A stretch of DNA of 64,000 nucleotides, taken from positions 955,612 to 1,019,611 of the forward strand of contig CP072660.1 of NCBI GenBank assembly GCA_029637525.1, in the 5' to 3' direction. Below are positions 7,783 to 16,473 of the stretch, piece after piece (the stretch's first letter is position 1; each line of letters starts with the position of its first letter). The notes beneath the pieces were generated by a model. The model was not told the origin of the DNA, did not search any database, and saw only the letters and a list, made by a program, of their open reading frames with translations. Origin of the DNA: Desulfurococcaceae archaeon MEX13E-LK6-19. GTDB lineage: Archaea > Thermoproteota > Thermoprotei_A > Sulfolobales > Desulfurococcaceae. The position numbers and the translations under genes are program-made.

Positions 7783-8132
7783 AATTGGGTGAGAAGTTGT
7801 CTTCTCTCAACAAGAAACCTACGTTGAACGATATAGAGAATTTGCCTAAACTAGAGAAGATTATAATGGAGTATTTCCTTAAACACATTAGTGTCGGCGA
7901 AATAATTGCCGTTATAGAGCTCAGGGAAATAATAAAGCATACTAAAGACCCGGAGCTTGATATAGAAGAAGATGATGTAGTTATTGAGATGAATATATCA
8001 AGGGCTCTAGCTAGGCTTGTTGAGAAAGGTTTTCTTGAGCATGCAGAAGGTTGTTATAATCTTGCACAGCATTTAAGGGAGGAGTTGAAAGAGTCAAAGA
8101 AATATCCTACATGGAGGAAAACATTGTTTTAA
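7770..8132 (+). CDS. Small helical, winged-helix-like protein
   Basis: A 120-residue acidic protein that begins inside the last codons of the HhH gene, which points to translational coupling. The C-terminal half (about residues 60-105) has the look of a winged helix: ISRALARLVEKGFLEHAEGCYNL, a recognition helix followed by a short beta wing. It may act with the upstream HhH protein. No known family could be named. Its last four bases overlap the end of the convergent methyltransferase gene. Confidence 0.65.
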   Translation: MVLLELGEKLSSLNKKPTLNDIENLPKLEKIIMEYFLKHISVGEIIAVIELREIIKHTKDPELDIEEDDVVIEMNISRALARLVEKGFLEHAEGCYNLAQHLREELKESKKYPTWRKTLF

Positions 8133-9016
8133 AACGGAATAGCGTACTTTATCGCTACATACCCCTGTACTTCCCTGTCGTACATCGTGTGGAAACCAGC
8201 TCTACTCAATCTTTCACCAATTCCTTTTACTATTTTACGAGCACCTCTTTTACCAGGTTCTCCTGTGTAATGGAATAATATTCCTCCAGGTTTTAGCACT
8301 CGATGTAGTTCGAGATAAAACTTTAATCCGTACAAGTTTCCTGTTCTTCGCGAAAATCTTGGTGGGTCATGTATTATTTTATCAAAGTATTCTGTGGGGA
8401 AATACCGTACAACTTCGGTGACATCGCCATGAATAATCTCTATTCTTTTGTCGGAAAGCATTTTACTCCATGGATTCCGCTGGGCTATAGCTATAACATT
8501 CTCATCTACTTCAACTGTGTATACTTTAGATGCTCCCCGTAAAAGAGCATGGATAGCTGTATATCCAAGGCCCATACATGTATCAAGAACTATATCGCCT
8601 TTGCCTATTTTTGCGGCCAGTACTTTCCTTCTGCTATCCTCCCATGGTGTTATACCTGTTATTCTATGCATATGAATTCCATCGATTTCTAGTGTAGGGG
8701 CATCTGTTTCGGATACGGGTCTCAGTTTGTACATATGTTCTGTTCTTATGCTTATTTCAACGATTTCGTTGTCTCCAACTACTTCATATACGCGGTTTTC
8801 AGAAATCTCCTTGAGCAAATCAAGTTTAACACGATATTTTCCCCTGAAAACCACAGTATTGTTTTCTATAACTACTTTCTCTTTTGACAACCCTAGATCA
8901 AGAGTTACCTCAACTTCATTTAATCCTTTTTGTATAGCATCAATAATTTTCTCAACAGTCCATTTAGTAAGCCTTGGTAAATCAATGTATTTAAACTCTA
9001 TCTTCCAGCTCTCCAC
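8129..9016 (-). CDS. Archaeal class I SAM-dependent methyltransferase (COG2521-like)
   Basis: The C-terminal two thirds form a class I methyltransferase: motif I VLDTCMGLGYTAI, the acidic VYTVEVDEN end of strand 2, HGDVTEV, then IIHDPPRFS (a DPP(Y/F)-like motif IV typical of base or amino-group methylation) and VLKPGGILFHYTG. An N-terminal domain of about 100 residues may bind the substrate. The substrate is unknown, RNA being most likely. A GTG at 9016 is used: it lies about 25 bases from a TTAATATTTAG TATA element, so the message may be leaderless. A GTG three codons upstream is possible. Confidence 0.8.
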   Translation of the reverse strand: MESWKIEFKYIDLPRLTKWTVEKIIDAIQKGLNEVEVTLDLGLSKEKVVIENNTVVFRGKYRVKLDLLKEISENRVYEVVGDNEIVEISIRTEHMYKLRPVSETDAPTLEIDGIHMHRITGITPWEDSRRKVLAAKIGKGDIVLDTCMGLGYTAIHALLRGASKVYTVEVDENVIAIAQRNPWSKMLSDKRIEIIHGDVTEVVRYFPTEYFDKIIHDPPRFSRRTGNLYGLKFYLELHRVLKPGGILFHYTGEPGKRGARKIVKGIGERLSRAGFHTMYDREVQGYVAIKYAIPF

Positions 9017-9097
9017 TATAAACACCAGATAACTAAATATTAACAGGTATACATCTATTTTTTCAAAAAAGAGTTTTGTGCTGCGGGGTATAAGGCA

Positions 9098-10078
9098 ATG
9101 AAATACATTATAGGAGTAGATGTAGGTGCCACCAATACTAGAATAGCTCTAGCTAACCAAAAAGGTGATATTCTAGATAAGGTGAGGTTTAGAACACCAA
9201 GTAAAGGCGATAGATTAACTATTGCTGATACTATACGTAAAACCATTATGGAAAAATACGGGAAATACATTGATAAAGTGGTTGGCATAGGTATTGGAAC
9301 GATTGGTCCTATAGACTTAAAGAAAGGAATGGTTGTTAATGCTCCAAATAATCCCATCAGAACATTTGATTTAAGAGAACCATTAATGGAATGGCTGGGA
9401 AAACCTGTTTATGTCGCCAATGATTGTGTAGCCGCTGTATGGGGCGAATACTTGTTTGGCGCCGGAAAAGGGTATCAGAACATAGTATATATCACGCTTA
9501 GCACTGGTATAGGTGGAGGAGTTATCGTCAACGGAGTTTTATTGTTAGGCAAACAAGGTAATGCCCATGAAATAGGGCACATGGTTATAGATTATAACTC
9601 GAAATTCAAGTGTGGATGCGGAGGATACGGGCATTGGGAAGCATATGCCAGTGGAGCGAATATACCAAGATTCGCCAAGTACCTTCTCGAGACAGAAAAC
9701 ATACCAGAAGAATTCAGAGAAACAGATCTATATAAACTCATAATGAACAATGAAGCAACTACGGAGAAAATTTTTGAGTACGCCAAGAAAGGTGATAAAC
9801 TTGCTTTATTCATTATAGACAAGGTGTCGCAAGCTAACATTGTAGGTGTAGCAAATACAATAAATGTATATGACCCAGAAGTTGTTACTATCGGTGGCAG
9901 TGTAGCATTATACAATGAAGAACTAATAATAAAGCCTATTATAGAAAACGTGATAAAACACTTAGTTACGACACCACCAAAGATCATGAAGACACCGCTA
10001 GGCGACGACGTTGTTTTAAAAGGAGCTATCGCATTAATTGTAAATACTCCGAGTACTCTTAAAGAATTCCAGGAGTAG
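9098..10078 (+). CDS. ROK family sugar kinase (glucokinase-like)
   Basis: A 326-residue ROK kinase: phosphate-binding DVGATNTRIAL (8-18), catalytic Asp109 in VANDCVAAVWGE, TLSTGIGGG (133-141), and the zinc-binding ROK signature with His157, Cys172, Cys174 and the CGCGGYGHWE loop. Crenarchaeal members phosphorylate glucose and other hexoses with ATP. This fits glucose released from alpha-glucans by the enzymes encoded at 43-61 kb. The final Cys of the usual Cys-Gly-Cys-Gly-X2-Gly-Cys zinc site is replaced by His179. Confidence 0.9.
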   Translation: MKYIIGVDVGATNTRIALANQKGDILDKVRFRTPSKGDRLTIADTIRKTIMEKYGKYIDKVVGIGIGTIGPIDLKKGMVVNAPNNPIRTFDLREPLMEWLGKPVYVANDCVAAVWGEYLFGAGKGYQNIVYITLSTGIGGGVIVNGVLLLGKQGNAHEIGHMVIDYNSKFKCGCGGYGHWEAYASGANIPRFAKYLLETENIPEEFRETDLYKLIMNNEATTEKIFEYAKKGDKLALFIIDKVSQANIVGVANTINVYDPEVVTIGGSVALYNEELIIKPIIENVIKHLVTTPPKIMKTPLGDDVVLKGAIALIVNTPSTLKEFQE

Positions 10079-10085
10079 AAGAAAT

Positions 10086-10147
10086 AGCGGATGAAGATAC
10101 CTACAGAACTGAAAAGTAATTCGTGATGAAGGAGGTTTCGCCTGACA
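10086..10147 (+). ncRNA. Box C/D guide RNA
   Basis: Complete architecture: C box-like CGGATGA (10088-10094), guide of 14 nt, D' box CTGA (10109-10112), 10-nt spacer, consensus C' box GTGATGA (10123-10129), guide of 12 nt (AGGAGGTTTCGC), D box CTGA (10142-10145). A TATA-like CTTAAAGA centred near 10060 would start the RNA at about 10085. By the usual rule of the fifth base upstream of D or D', the predicted modified target bases would be the A at position 5 of GCGAAACCTCC and the G at position 5 of TTCTGTAGG (DNA letters). Confidence 0.75.
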
Positions 10148-10185
10148 TAATAGATTAAATCCGTTATTAATAGGTAATGTTTTTA

Positions 10186-11256
10186 TTATCCAATCTTTAG
10201 CTTAATTGGATTATCCTTGAACATAGTTTTTGATAATTTTCTCCACACAAGTCTTAGGTTAATGTCATGTTCTCCCTTCGGGAGCTTTATTGGTATCTCT
10301 ACTTCTGTTTCTTCGCCAGGCTCGAGGAGAGGTAGTTTTTGTTGGTGAATAGCTTGTCCTCTATAAATTATTGTTAGAAGTGCACGTCCGGGTTTAGCTT
10401 GTCCCTTGTTCTTTATTCTTACGCGTAGTTTTTCGCCAGGAGAGATTTTCTCTGGGGTTTTGAACTCTATTATCTCAAGTAATGGTTCAACGTATTTTGT
10501 CTGCATAAGTATTATTGATGATAATAACAGCTCTTTTGGATAATATTGTGTTTCACTCTCCAAATGTTTTACAAGTATAGTGTTTAAACCATTATTACAC
10601 TTGACATTAAATGATACTTCTTCTCCGCCAACGACACCTCCCAACATGTAGTCTTCATTGTTGTTAAATTTCAATAATATGCGGGCTTGTGTACTAGGCA
10701 ATATCAATACGGTTCTCAACACTGCCGGTACATCCAGTTCGCCTGGGTGATCTATTTTTAGAAGGGTTTCTTCGCCGGGTTCTAAAGCTAATGCACCACT
10801 AAGCATGCTTATGCGTGTTTCAGCATCATCACTCTCGTATCCGATTAATGCTCCTATGTGTTCAACATATATCTTATCACTTCCCTCATACTTTATGGTG
10901 ACGTTTATTCTATTTTTTCTAAGACTCTCTGGTGTCTTCAAGATAGGCGTTATATCGTAGACTAGTTTCGCGAAAACACTATTCTTGAGTCTAGCGAGAA
11001 CCTGTGGTTTAAACTCTCTGGCCACGGGTATACCATTCACCTTAAGACGCCACATAAACTTTTCATGAGGGGCACGAATAGCTACTTCAAGTATTCCTTT
11101 TGAGACTTCTGCATCTATTACAGGAGTTAAGTCAAGAGGAATAGTCGTTCTTATAGTTGAAAGCCCTCCCAAAGATGCATTTGGTGTAGCCGACACGTAT
11201 ATCATGTCTCCCTTAAATGATTCTTTAACATACTGTTTCATATCTCCTTCAACCAT
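10186..11256 (-). CDS. Beta-rich protein with C-terminal CARDB-like domain
   Basis: A 356-residue protein, predicted mostly beta. The last 90 residues (about 265-350) have the CARDB/Ig-like pattern, with EKISPGEKLRVRIKNKGQAKPG, a following strand pair and LEPGEETEVEIPIKLPKGEHDI. Earlier segments also contain the LEPGEE turn, so there may be repeated beta-sandwich units. No signal peptide or membrane segment is visible, which is unusual for such adhesin-like domains. ATG 11256 is preceded by AGGTG; a second in-frame ATG at 11241 also has a site. Function unknown. Confidence 0.7.
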   Translation of the reverse strand: MVEGDMKQYVKESFKGDMIYVSATPNASLGGLSTIRTTIPLDLTPVIDAEVSKGILEVAIRAPHEKFMWRLKVNGIPVAREFKPQVLARLKNSVFAKLVYDITPILKTPESLRKNRINVTIKYEGSDKIYVEHIGALIGYESDDAETRISMLSGALALEPGEETLLKIDHPGELDVPAVLRTVLILPSTQARILLKFNNNEDYMLGGVVGGEEVSFNVKCNNGLNTILVKHLESETQYYPKELLLSSIILMQTKYVEPLLEIIEFKTPEKISPGEKLRVRIKNKGQAKPGRALLTIIYRGQAIHQQKLPLLEPGEETEVEIPIKLPKGEHDINLRLVWRKLSKTMFKDNPIKLKIG

Positions 11257-11343
11257 ATTTCTACACCTACCAAGTAGATTAAGACATGTATGAGATAAAT
11301 AAATTGCTATATAGACTAGTTAATTGTTTGTAATAAGCAGTTT

Positions 11344-12519
11344 TTACATAAGATATTTTCTTGCAAGTCTTGCTATGTTCCTGAGAGCCTTATACTTGTA
11401 CTTGCTGTCAAGCTTGCTTTTCCAAATGAAATGCTCAAGCGTAGTAATAACCTCCTCGGCATGCCGCCTATTTATCGGATAGGGTACACCGTCTTTTCCT
11501 CCTATAGCATAAGCATATACAGCAGGCTCTATTGGGTGAGTCACAGGATCCTTTGTACTTGGCGGTGTATTGAAGATCAAGTCGCTTATAAGCACTAGTG
11601 CTCGTATAGTATCTGCACCAACACCTCTTATCAACAACAATTCTTTGAGTTCTTGTACACAAGTCCTCTTTATCAACTCCAACTTCTTACGTAAACTATT
11701 CGGGTGAATCAATGGTTTGTATATGCTGATTCTTTTCAATGAATCTTTATCTATGGGCTGTTCTTTACCAAGTAGATCAAATAAAGTCTTTTGCTTCTTG
11801 GCAGCATTATATATTGTAGTATAGTCATTAACTATGTAAGATACATTATCATTGACTAGGTCGAGAATAGTCTTTCTAGTATCACGTGATTCTCTTGCTA
11901 CAAGATTTATGACGTTTTCCTCAACTCTATTACATGCTATACCCTTGTGAGGCTCCTCAAAAAACCTTGTATTGTCTACCCAATGGTATCGGCGAGCCAT
12001 CTTTTTCAAGACATTCATTCCTTGCTGGATAACTATCCATTTCCCAGTGCTCGATACTATAAGTGTGTGGTGATAAAGTGTGTACTTGTCTTGCAGCATT
12101 GCAGAATCTATCTTTGCTACAAGCCTAGATGCTTCTTCTAGCTTACTCGCATAGTCAGGGCTTAATCCAAGTATCTTTGTTGCCTCAACCAGTTCTGTAG
12201 GAACACGTCTGGCTTTCTCACCCTTGCCACCCAATACGAGAAACCCTAGTTCCTTATTCTTCCAAGTAATCTCTTTGAGTACACCTGTTGTTACTGTTGT
12301 AGAGCCACTGCTATCCCAGTCCATTCCAATAACGTTGTTAAATGCTTGGAACCAAAGTGGGTTAGAAAGTTTTTCCAAGACGGTATCGGGACCGTATTCA
12401 TCTACTATAATCTCTATTATTGCCTTAGCTAGCCTCTTCATTATATTAGCTATCCATGGAGGTACTCTACCATCATGTAATGGTAGATCAGCAATACCCT
12501 CTAGCACTCTCTCTCCCAC
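11344..12519 (-). CDS. DUF763 protein
   Basis: The sequence matches the DUF763 family (COG1415), found in archaea and some thermophilic bacteria: an N-terminal IADLPLHDGRVPPW, then WFQAFNNVIGMDWDSSGSTTV, and a long helical C-terminal part that includes LLIRGVGADTIRALVLISDLI, resembling an HhH turn. The function is not established; a nucleic-acid role is an inference from the HhH-like piece. It starts at GTG, about 30 bases from an AT-rich TATA element, so a leaderless message is likely. Confidence 0.87.
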   Translation of the reverse strand: MGERVLEGIADLPLHDGRVPPWIANIMKRLAKAIIEIIVDEYGPDTVLEKLSNPLWFQAFNNVIGMDWDSSGSTTVTTGVLKEITWKNKELGFLVLGGKGEKARRVPTELVEATKILGLSPDYASKLEEASRLVAKIDSAMLQDKYTLYHHTLIVSSTGKWIVIQQGMNVLKKMARRYHWVDNTRFFEEPHKGIACNRVEENVINLVARESRDTRKTILDLVNDNVSYIVNDYTTIYNAAKKQKTLFDLLGKEQPIDKDSLKRISIYKPLIHPNSLRKKLELIKRTCVQELKELLLIRGVGADTIRALVLISDLIFNTPPSTKDPVTHPIEPAVYAYAIGGKDGVPYPINRRHAEEVITTLEHFIWKSKLDSKYKYKALRNIARLARKYLM

Positions 12520-12580
12520 AATAAATACTCGTGTATTTAAGAGGATATATTATATTAAGACGAGTGTATTTGTGAAATAA

Positions 12581-12645
12581 TTGATGATGAATTACTCCCG
12601 GCTAGACCAAGGACTAGGGATGATGTAAACTTACCCAGCTGAGTA
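12581..12645 (+). ncRNA. Candidate box C/D guide RNA (first of a tandem pair)
   Basis: GATGATGA (C box, 12583-12590) is followed by a C'-like GATGATG (12619-12625) and a 13-nt segment ending in D box CTGA (12639-12642). The D' box is poor (CTAG near 12614). A TATA-like element at 12545-12556 lies about 25-30 bases upstream of the expected 5' end, although it may instead serve the divergent DUF763 gene. The D guide shares TTACCCA with the second candidate. A T-rich run near 12668-12680 could end transcription. Confidence 0.33.
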
Positions 12646-12690
12646 ATCATGTAAACTCTTAATAAGTATTTTGTCTTTTTGATATTTACT

Positions 12691-12754
12691 GGATGATGAT
12701 TTTTCGGGGAGAATGAGCTACTATGCTGTGAAGAAGCGGTTACCCAACTGACGC
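12691..12754 (+). ncRNA. Candidate box C/D guide RNA (second of a tandem pair)
   Basis: C box ATGATGA (12693-12699), 13-nt guide, D'-like ATGA (12713-12716), 10-nt spacer, C'-like TGTGAAG (12727-12733), 14-nt guide, D box CTGA (12748-12751). CTTAATAAGT at 12658-12667 is a TATA-like box about 25-30 bases before the C box. The guide before D ends in TTACCCAA, close to the first candidate. Together the two candidates account for most of the otherwise empty 12520-12821 gap. The internal boxes are degenerate, so the call is tentative. Confidence 0.42.
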
Positions 12755-12821
12755 TAGATTATTAAGTTTCTTTAGGCATTTCGGTTTTTAAGAGAAGTAG
12801 TTTTACTCAAAGGTGTAGCTA

Positions 12822-13436
12822 TTGGCTAAAGACAAGTGGTGGATTATTGAAGGGGCTCCTAAGCCTGTTTATGTGTATAGTAGTAAAGATAGCAGAAGAA
12901 GACATATGGTTTTTGTTCTGATTAGTGTAATAGTTCTTGCATCGATTTACTTAATAGATATATTCTCAAGCGAGTTAGCGATACTTATGTTATCTCTATT
13001 AATATTCGGCCAGATCATAGATGGGATTGTTAGTTTCTATAAGAGGACTCCTGGTGAGACAGAGAAAGCTGTTGTCAGGAATCTTGTCAAGCTTTTAGGT
13101 AAAAGAGTTGTCGTATGGAGTATACCTACAAGATACATTGTTGCTGCTATAAGGATTCGTGGAGGAGTTTTCATCTACGTATTTGTGGACAAGGGAAGAG
13201 CAATGATCCTTGTTATAAAGCCAGTCATGTTTATGGGCATAGCTGTAAAGAAGCATGTCACAATAAAGGTTAAGAAAACGAAGATCAAGCATGAGAAGGC
13301 AGAAGAAAGGATAGAAGCCATAGCTCCATACCCAGAGAACCCTAGAATGTGGTACAAGATTGTAGGGAAAGGCGTGCTTGTTGATGCAAGTAGAGCTGAT
13401 TTAAACGATATAGTCTCTATCGCAAATAACCTATAA
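12822..13436 (+). CDS. Membrane-anchored protein with basic cytoplasmic domain, unknown
   Basis: Starts at TTG with AGGTG upstream. A short hydrophilic N-terminus is followed by two adjacent membrane helices (about residues 29-48 and 50-66), then a soluble domain of about 135 residues rich in strands and lysines (KKHVTIKVKKTKIKHEK). This hairpin-plus-domain arrangement suggests a cytoplasmic domain held at the membrane. No family is recognised. The gene is followed by a phosphoesterase gene in the same direction 80 bases on. Confidence 0.65.
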   Translation: MAKDKWWIIEGAPKPVYVYSSKDSRRRHMVFVLISVIVLASIYLIDIFSSELAILMLSLLIFGQIIDGIVSFYKRTPGETEKAVVRNLVKLLGKRVVVWSIPTRYIVAAIRIRGGVFIYVFVDKGRAMILVIKPVMFMGIAVKKHVTIKVKKTKIKHEKAEERIEAIAPYPENPRMWYKIVGKGVLVDASRADLNDIVSIANNL

Positions 13437-13517
13437 CACCCAGTTGTAGAACACTTAGTATAACGAGTACACGTTGGTGTTCAGGTCAACCAGTAGAACT
13501 ATCAAGGTGGCATGAAC

Positions 13518-14111
13518 ATGAAGGTCTATAGGATACTAGTCATAGGAGATACACACATACCCGACAGAGCGTCAGCAGTAGATCCGAGAATAAGATCTGA
13601 TATAGAGTCCGACAAACCTTACGATGTAGTCGTGTTTACGGGAGACTTTACTAGCGAGAACGTTGTTGCTTGGGTTGAAGGTCTTGGTAAAGATGTCTAT
13701 TACGTACAAGGAAACATGGACTATCTAGACTTACCTAAGACCCAGAAATTCGTCCTAGCAGGCATAAAGATAGGTGTACATCATGGTGACGGGGTTTACC
13801 CTAGAGGGAATATAAGGCAGCTAAGCAGGATAGCCAAAGAACTGGATGTTAACCTGCTTTTCAGTGGTCATACACATAGTCCATTCATCAAACTTGATGA
13901 GGAGAATATGATCTTACATGTTAATCCAGGGAGCCTGACGGGAGTATGGGGTGGTGGAGGAGGATTAATGGTGCCTACATACATTAAGGCTTATCTCTAT
14001 GACTCCGAACTAGAGTTGAGACTATTCATCTTAAGGGGGTTGGAGATAGAGCTTATGAAAAAACATGTCTATAAATGGGATGGGTCTAGGTGGATTCTTG
14101 TTTCTTCTTAA
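13518..14111 (+). CDS. YfcE/MJ0936-type metallophosphoesterase
   Basis: A calcineurin-like phosphodiesterase of 197 residues with all metal motifs in order: GDTHIP, FTGDFTSENV, QGNMDY, VHHGDGVYPRGN, SGHTHSP and NPGSLT. The fold is shared with bacterial YfcE, archaeal MJ0936 and eukaryotic Vps29; such enzymes cleave phosphodiesters with Mn or Ni in vitro, and the natural substrate is unknown. ATG 13518 is preferred over 13512 because AAGGTGG (13504-13510) is then correctly spaced. A glycine run (WGGGGG) after the last motif is a local oddity. The 3' end overlaps the convergent NfeD gene by 26 bases. Confidence 0.87.
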   Translation: MKVYRILVIGDTHIPDRASAVDPRIRSDIESDKPYDVVVFTGDFTSENVVAWVEGLGKDVYYVQGNMDYLDLPKTQKFVLAGIKIGVHHGDGVYPRGNIRQLSRIAKELDVNLLFSGHTHSPFIKLDEENMILHVNPGSLTGVWGGGGGLMVPTYIKAYLYDSELELRLFILRGLEIELMKKHVYKWDGSRWILVSS

Positions 14112-15435
14112 CTATTAATACTGGCCCATCCTTCTTTACAACAACTATTTTCTCGCCGACATCGATTTTTTCATCACTGCGTGCACGCCAGTATTCTCCC
14201 TGAACTAAAACAAACCCTTCTCTCCCTGGTTCAATGGGTTCTACACACTTACCTTCAAGGCCGACCATACCTATCTTCAATACGGGCGGTTTTCTCTTAG
14301 CTTGAATTATCTTATACAATACAAAACCCATGAAGGCTCCTAGTACTATTCCTGTTGTTATGCCTGTCCAGAAGAGCATTCTTTGGTACTCTGGCGAGAC
14401 GAACCATGATGGATTAAGGTAGGGCATTAACGCTATCCCCAAGGCTATAAGTATTATGCCGCTGAAGCCGAGTATACCGAATCTGGGTGTAACAAGCTCT
14501 ATAGCTAAAGCTATGGCACCTATCAGCATAAGTGTTAAGCTAATATAGTTGGCGTTATATCCAGCACCTAGAAGACTCAATATTATTAATCCTATGGCAA
14601 GAGGTAAGATAACGTAGTGCCCACTTATGACACCTATTATTAGAAGCAGAATACCAAGAGTACCTATAAGCCCATTAATTATAGGGTCTGAGAACACACG
14701 AATTACTTGTGTTCTGAGACTGCCACTATAGTATTCCACGTGAGCGTTTTCAGTATTCAATACAACGGTTTCACCGTTATCTAAAGTTACAGTATATCCA
14801 TTTAACTTTTGGATTAGCTCATCAAGAGATCTTGCAACGAATTCTATAACATTATATTTTAGTGCATCATTCGCATCTAGATTAAGATTCTCTAAAACAA
14901 AGGCTCGTGCTGCAGAAACATTTCTACCACGATCTTTCGCCAACGTAGTAGCCATCTCTAGTACAGGGTTTATTATCTTGCTTTCATTAACAGTAGTGTA
15001 TTCTCCTGTAGCAGGATTATAGTACACTGGTTGAAGCGATCCAATTATAGTGCCGGGAGCCATAGCAGCTACATGGCATGCCAGTAATATTAGTGTACCA
15101 GCACTCCAAGCTCCTTTTCCTGGCGGGTACACGTATCCTACAACAGGGACTTTACTAGTTCTTATTAATGATATAATGTTGAATGTTGCATCAAGAAGCC
15201 CCCCAGGGGTATCAAGTACTATAATCAATATACCGTCTACTTCTTCGGCTCTAGCAATAGCTTCTTGGACAAGCTCCTGGACACCATAGTCTATTCCGCC
15301 ACTTATGTTAACAACTATGATGTGATTACTTGTTTTCCTAGCATTGTATTGGAGTTGAGTTGTTGACAACGTTGTGCTTGAAAGCAATAAGAGTACAAAT
15401 AGCAATGTGATAAAAAATATGAACTTCTTTTTCAT
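14086..15435 (-). CDS. NfeD/1510-N type membrane serine protease
   Basis: About 449 residues: signal peptide or anchor (residues 1-25), a ClpP-like protease domain (about 35-230) with DTPGGLLDA, the likely nucleophile Ser111 in GAWSAGTLIL and a candidate general-base Lys153, then four to five membrane helices (about 250-370) and a C-terminal OB-fold NfeD domain (about 385-440, containing GEYWRARSDE). In Pyrococcus such proteases cut the C-terminal hydrophobic part of the partner stomatin. ATG 15435 is preceded by GGCGGTG; the GTG at 15442-15444 would add three residues. The stomatin gene lies 20 bases upstream in the same direction. Confidence 0.9.
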   Translation of the reverse strand: MKKKFIFFITLLFVLLLLSSTTLSTTQLQYNARKTSNHIIVVNISGGIDYGVQELVQEAIARAEEVDGILIIVLDTPGGLLDATFNIISLIRTSKVPVVGYVYPPGKGAWSAGTLILLACHVAAMAPGTIIGSLQPVYYNPATGEYTTVNESKIINPVLEMATTLAKDRGRNVSAARAFVLENLNLDANDALKYNVIEFVARSLDELIQKLNGYTVTLDNGETVVLNTENAHVEYYSGSLRTQVIRVFSDPIINGLIGTLGILLLIIGVISGHYVILPLAIGLIILSLLGAGYNANYISLTLMLIGAIALAIELVTPRFGILGFSGIILIALGIALMPYLNPSWFVSPEYQRMLFWTGITTGIVLGAFMGFVLYKIIQAKRKPPVLKIGMVGLEGKCVEPIEPGREGFVLVQGEYWRARSDEKIDVGEKIVVVKKDGPVLIVKKKQEST

Positions 15436-15455
15436 CAAGGTCACCGCCTGCGAGA

Positions 15456-16295
15456 CTAACTGGACTCACCCTTGCTTTGCTGTTTAGATAAAGCTGTTAC
15501 CAATCCTATATCTGTTCCTAAGTGCCCTAATGTGACTGGTGCAATAACGATCATGTTTCTCTCTCTAGCGACCTCGACTAGGGTCTGGAGCTCACGTAGT
15601 TTCAACGCCATTGGGTGCCTCTCATAGAAGGCGGCTGCTTCAGCCATTCTTGAAGCGGCTTGTTTCTCACCTTCAGCTTCAATGATCCTGCTTCTTCTCC
15701 ATCTCTCTGCCTCAGCCTGCTTAGCCATTGCTCGAAGTATGCTCTCAGGAAGACGTACTTGTTTAAGTGTTACAGCGGTTACCTTGATACCCCATGGGTC
15801 GGTTATTTCATCTAGGATCTTCTGTATTTTCTTGTTGATTTCTTCTCTACGTGAAAGTATGTCGTCTAGCTCAACGGAGCCAACGATATCTCTTAGAGTA
15901 GTCTGGGCCATCATCAATACAGCGTAGTGGTAGTTCTCTACGGTAGTCACTGCTTTTATGGGATCTATAACCCTGTAATAAACAACAGCGTCAACACTGA
16001 CTGTGACGTTGTCCTTGGTTATAACTTGTTGCTCGGGGACATCGACTGCTGTTACACGTAAGTCTATTTTAATGAAATTGTCTGCGAAAGGTATGATGAA
16101 GAATAAGCCGGGGCCTTTTGCCCCCAATAACCTGCCAAGTCTAAATATTACTGCTCTCTCATACTCTCTCACAATTTTAATGCTCATCGAGAGGAATATC
16201 AGTACGATTATCAGTACGATTATGATTGCTGGTAGAGTCTCGGTTATCTGCAGGAGAACTAGAAGTGTTGTTAAGAATAGGTTTATTATACTCAT
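15456..16295 (-). CDS. Stomatin/prohibitin (SPFH) family protein
   Basis: A 279-residue SPFH protein: N-terminal membrane segment (about 5-40), then VREYERAVIFRLGRLLGAKGPG and the band-7 domain, with RVTAVDVPEQQVITKDNVTV and a long coiled-coil stretch rich in Glu, Ala and Arg (QAEAERWRRSRIIEAEGEKQ) near 190-225. It oligomerises as a membrane scaffold. The hydrophobic C-terminal MIVIAPVTLGHLG region corresponds to the piece cut by the 1510-N protease in Pyrococcus, and the protease gene follows directly, so this is the usual stomatin operon. Confidence 0.92.
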   Translation of the reverse strand: MSIINLFLTTLLVLLQITETLPAIIIVLIIVLIFLSMSIKIVREYERAVIFRLGRLLGAKGPGLFFIIPFADNFIKIDLRVTAVDVPEQQVITKDNVTVSVDAVVYYRVIDPIKAVTTVENYHYAVLMMAQTTLRDIVGSVELDDILSRREEINKKIQKILDEITDPWGIKVTAVTLKQVRLPESILRAMAKQAEAERWRRSRIIEAEGEKQAASRMAEAAAFYERHPMALKLRELQTLVEVARERNMIVIAPVTLGHLGTDIGLVTALSKQQSKGESS

Positions 16296-16473
16296 ATTCT
16301 ACACCAGTTATCCCACATTTTAGTTCGTTAAAATATATCATTGTAACTATAGGATATTATATTTAATCTTAATCACCTTGAAACAACAGCTCTAAATGCT
16401 TGCCGAGATGTTATAACAATATTTTATCCTTAAGGAAAAATAGTAAGTGGTTAGAAGACATAGGGTTGGTACA

